A DNA stretch of 6,907 nucleotides from an uncultured Flavobacteriales bacterium. GTDB taxonomy: Bacteria > Bacteroidota > Bacteroidia > Flavobacteriales > Flavobacteriaceae. Position 1 is the stretch's first letter. Every line of letters begins with the position of its first letter. The notes below the pieces were generated by a model, which was given only the letters and a program-made list of their open reading frames with translations, had not been told where the DNA came from and did no database searches. The position numbers and the translations under genes were made by a program. The DNA lies in assembly GCA_913009535.1 (NCBI GenBank), contig CAJVXR010000077.1:1-6907 (forward strand), in the 5' to 3' direction. Below, in pieces: positions 5,791 through 6,907 of the stretch.

Positions 5791-6907
5791 ATGACTCATT
5801 TTAATAAGATTGTTTTATTACTTGCGGTCTTTTTATTTTTTTCATCTTGTGAAAATAAAAAAACTACTACAATACTAACATTTGCTGATTTAGAACTAAA
5901 TAGAGGTGATCTATTACTGTGTGGAGACCCAAATTTTGGAGAAGTAAGTTTTTCATTGTCATGCAGGTACGATCTTCGTGAAACTTTTAACTTAGGCCTG
6001 TCGTTAATACACTCATTTGAATATGCCGAAGCTGAAAAAGCATTTGTAAGTATTTTAGATCAAGACTCTGAATGCTTGATGGCTTATTGGGGAACAGCTA
6101 TGAGTATTTTAAATCATCCATTATCTCTTAAACAAAATCCAGAATCACTTAAGCGTGGAGAAGCACTTCTTGAAATAGCTAAGACATTAACTCCAAATAA
6201 CGAAAAAGAGAAGGATTATATTGATGCTGTTAGTATTTACTTTAAAGATTGGCAAAATTTAGATACTAAAACTAGAAAAGGTAAGTATGAAGATAAAATG
6301 GAAGAGTTATACAATAAGTACCCAGAAGACGTAGAAACTGCTGTTTTTTATTCTCTAGCTATTTTAGCTACTGCGGATTTAAATGATAAAACATATAGTA
6401 AGCAAAAAAAATCAGGTAAAATATTAGAAGATTTATTCAAAACAAATCCAAATCATCCGGGAATTGCACATTATATTATACATAATTATGATTCTCCTGA
6501 GCTTGCTAATTTAGCACTTTCAACTGCACGTCAATATGCAGTTATTGCACCTGCTTCAGCGCATGCTCAACATATGCCTTCACACATATTTACGCGTTTA
6601 GGACTTTGGGAAGAATCAATCAAATCAAATATAGATTCTGCAAATTCTGCAGTATGTTATGCTGAATCAGTAAACCCTGAAGCAAGTTGGGTAAGTGAAA
6701 TACATGCATTAGACTATTTAGTATATGCATATCTTCAATTAGGTGATAACGCTAAAGCACAATCAGAAATGGATAAAATGAAAGCAATAAAAGAGGTGTT
6801 TCCTTCGGATCACTTTGCATCAGCATATGCTTTAATTGCAGTTCCATCTAGATTAGCAGTAGAAAATAAAAATTGGGAATTAGCAACTAAACTTGATTTG
6901 CCTGATA
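5791..6907 (+). CDS. TPR-repeat lipoprotein with conserved HxxHMPSHI motif, 3' end missing
   Basis: The reading frame is open from ATG 5791 to the window edge: 372 codons with no stop and no frameshift. The leader MTHFNKIVLLLAVFLFFSSC has a lipobox with the lipidated cysteine at residue 20, followed by a Lys/Thr-rich spacer. A Cys-containing segment comes next (C44 and C58, in CGDPNFG and FSLSC), then a helical pair LGLSLIHSFEYAEAEKAF and MAYWGTAMS (97-105). TPR-like helices continue to the edge. His residues cluster in HPGIAHYIIH (222-231) and HAQHMPSHIFTR (258-269). I recognise this layout as a widespread family of TPR proteins with MAYWG and HMPSHI motifs, but know of no assigned function. 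The His clusters could bind metal or shape a repeat surface; that is speculation. It lies 76 bases after the DUF4249 gene on the same strand and may belong to the same envelope cluster. ATG 5791 is supported by the signal peptide beginning there. Confidence 0.87.
   Translation, partial: MTHFNKIVLLLAVFLFFSSCENKKTTTILTFADLELNRGDLLLCGDPNFGEVSFSLSCRYDLRETFNLGLSLIHSFEYAEAEKAFVSILDQDSECLMAYWGTAMSILNHPLSLKQNPESLKRGEALLEIAKTLTPNNEKEKDYIDAVSIYFKDWQNLDTKTRKGKYEDKMEELYNKYPEDVETAVFYSLAILATADLNDKTYSKQKKSGKILEDLFKTNPNHPGIAHYIIHNYDSPELANLALSTARQYAVIAPASAHAQHMPSHIFTRLGLWEESIKSNIDSANSAVCYAESVNPEASWVSEIHALDYLVYAYLQLGDNAKAQSEMDKMKAIKEVFPSDHFASAYALIAVPSRLAVENKNWELATKLDLPD

Noticed and set aside
1..6907. CRISPR array, insertion sequence, toxin-antitoxin pair or phage defence genes
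   Set aside because: No regularly spaced repeats, transposase, integrase, nuclease or paired small toxin and antitoxin genes were seen on either strand.

Overview
The window reads as chromosome of a marine-type member of the Bacteroidota, most likely Flavobacteriaceae. Grounds: strongly A+T-rich coding and spacer DNA, no Shine-Dalgarno sequences before the starts, TAnnTTTG-type (Bacteroidota sigma-A) -7 boxes, a TonB-dependent receptor with an N-terminal carboxypeptidase-regulatory-like domain, and a DUF4249-type lipoprotein, a family found mainly in this phylum. The assignment rests on gene families and composition, not on a database match. All recognised genes are on the + strand.

Layout. 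(1) 1-57 is the 3' end of a tmRNA (ssrA), cut by the window edge and followed at once by a strong intrinsic terminator. (2) A second A+T-rich hairpin with a U-tract (145-188) precedes a monocistronic, about 600-residue acyl-CoA dehydrogenase of the long FadE/DmdC-like type (234-2048). A related hairpin (2092-2132) follows that gene. (3) 2147-2371 is a 74-residue protein of unknown function whose shape resembles the ribosomal L7/L12 C-terminal domain. (4) From a putative promoter at 2464-2495 runs an envelope cluster: a 791-residue TonB-dependent receptor (2513-4888), a DUF4249-like lipoprotein four bases downstream (4893-5714), and, after a 76-base spacer with an inverted repeat, a TPR-repeat lipoprotein (5791 to the window edge, incomplete).

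How the genes fit together. The receptor and the DUF4249 lipoprotein are almost certainly co-transcribed and probably form an outer-membrane import pair of unknown substrate. The TPR lipoprotein may belong to the same unit or have its own promoter. The acyl-CoA dehydrogenase is a fatty-acid or acyl-CoA oxidation enzyme with no pathway partner visible here. No CRISPR array, transposase, integrase, phage gene or complete tRNA is present, and no gap between genes exceeds about 180 bases. I found no clear new multi-gene system. The points most worth following are the paired hairpins around the dehydrogenase gene, the small L7/L12-like protein, and the receptor/DUF4249/TPR cluster.
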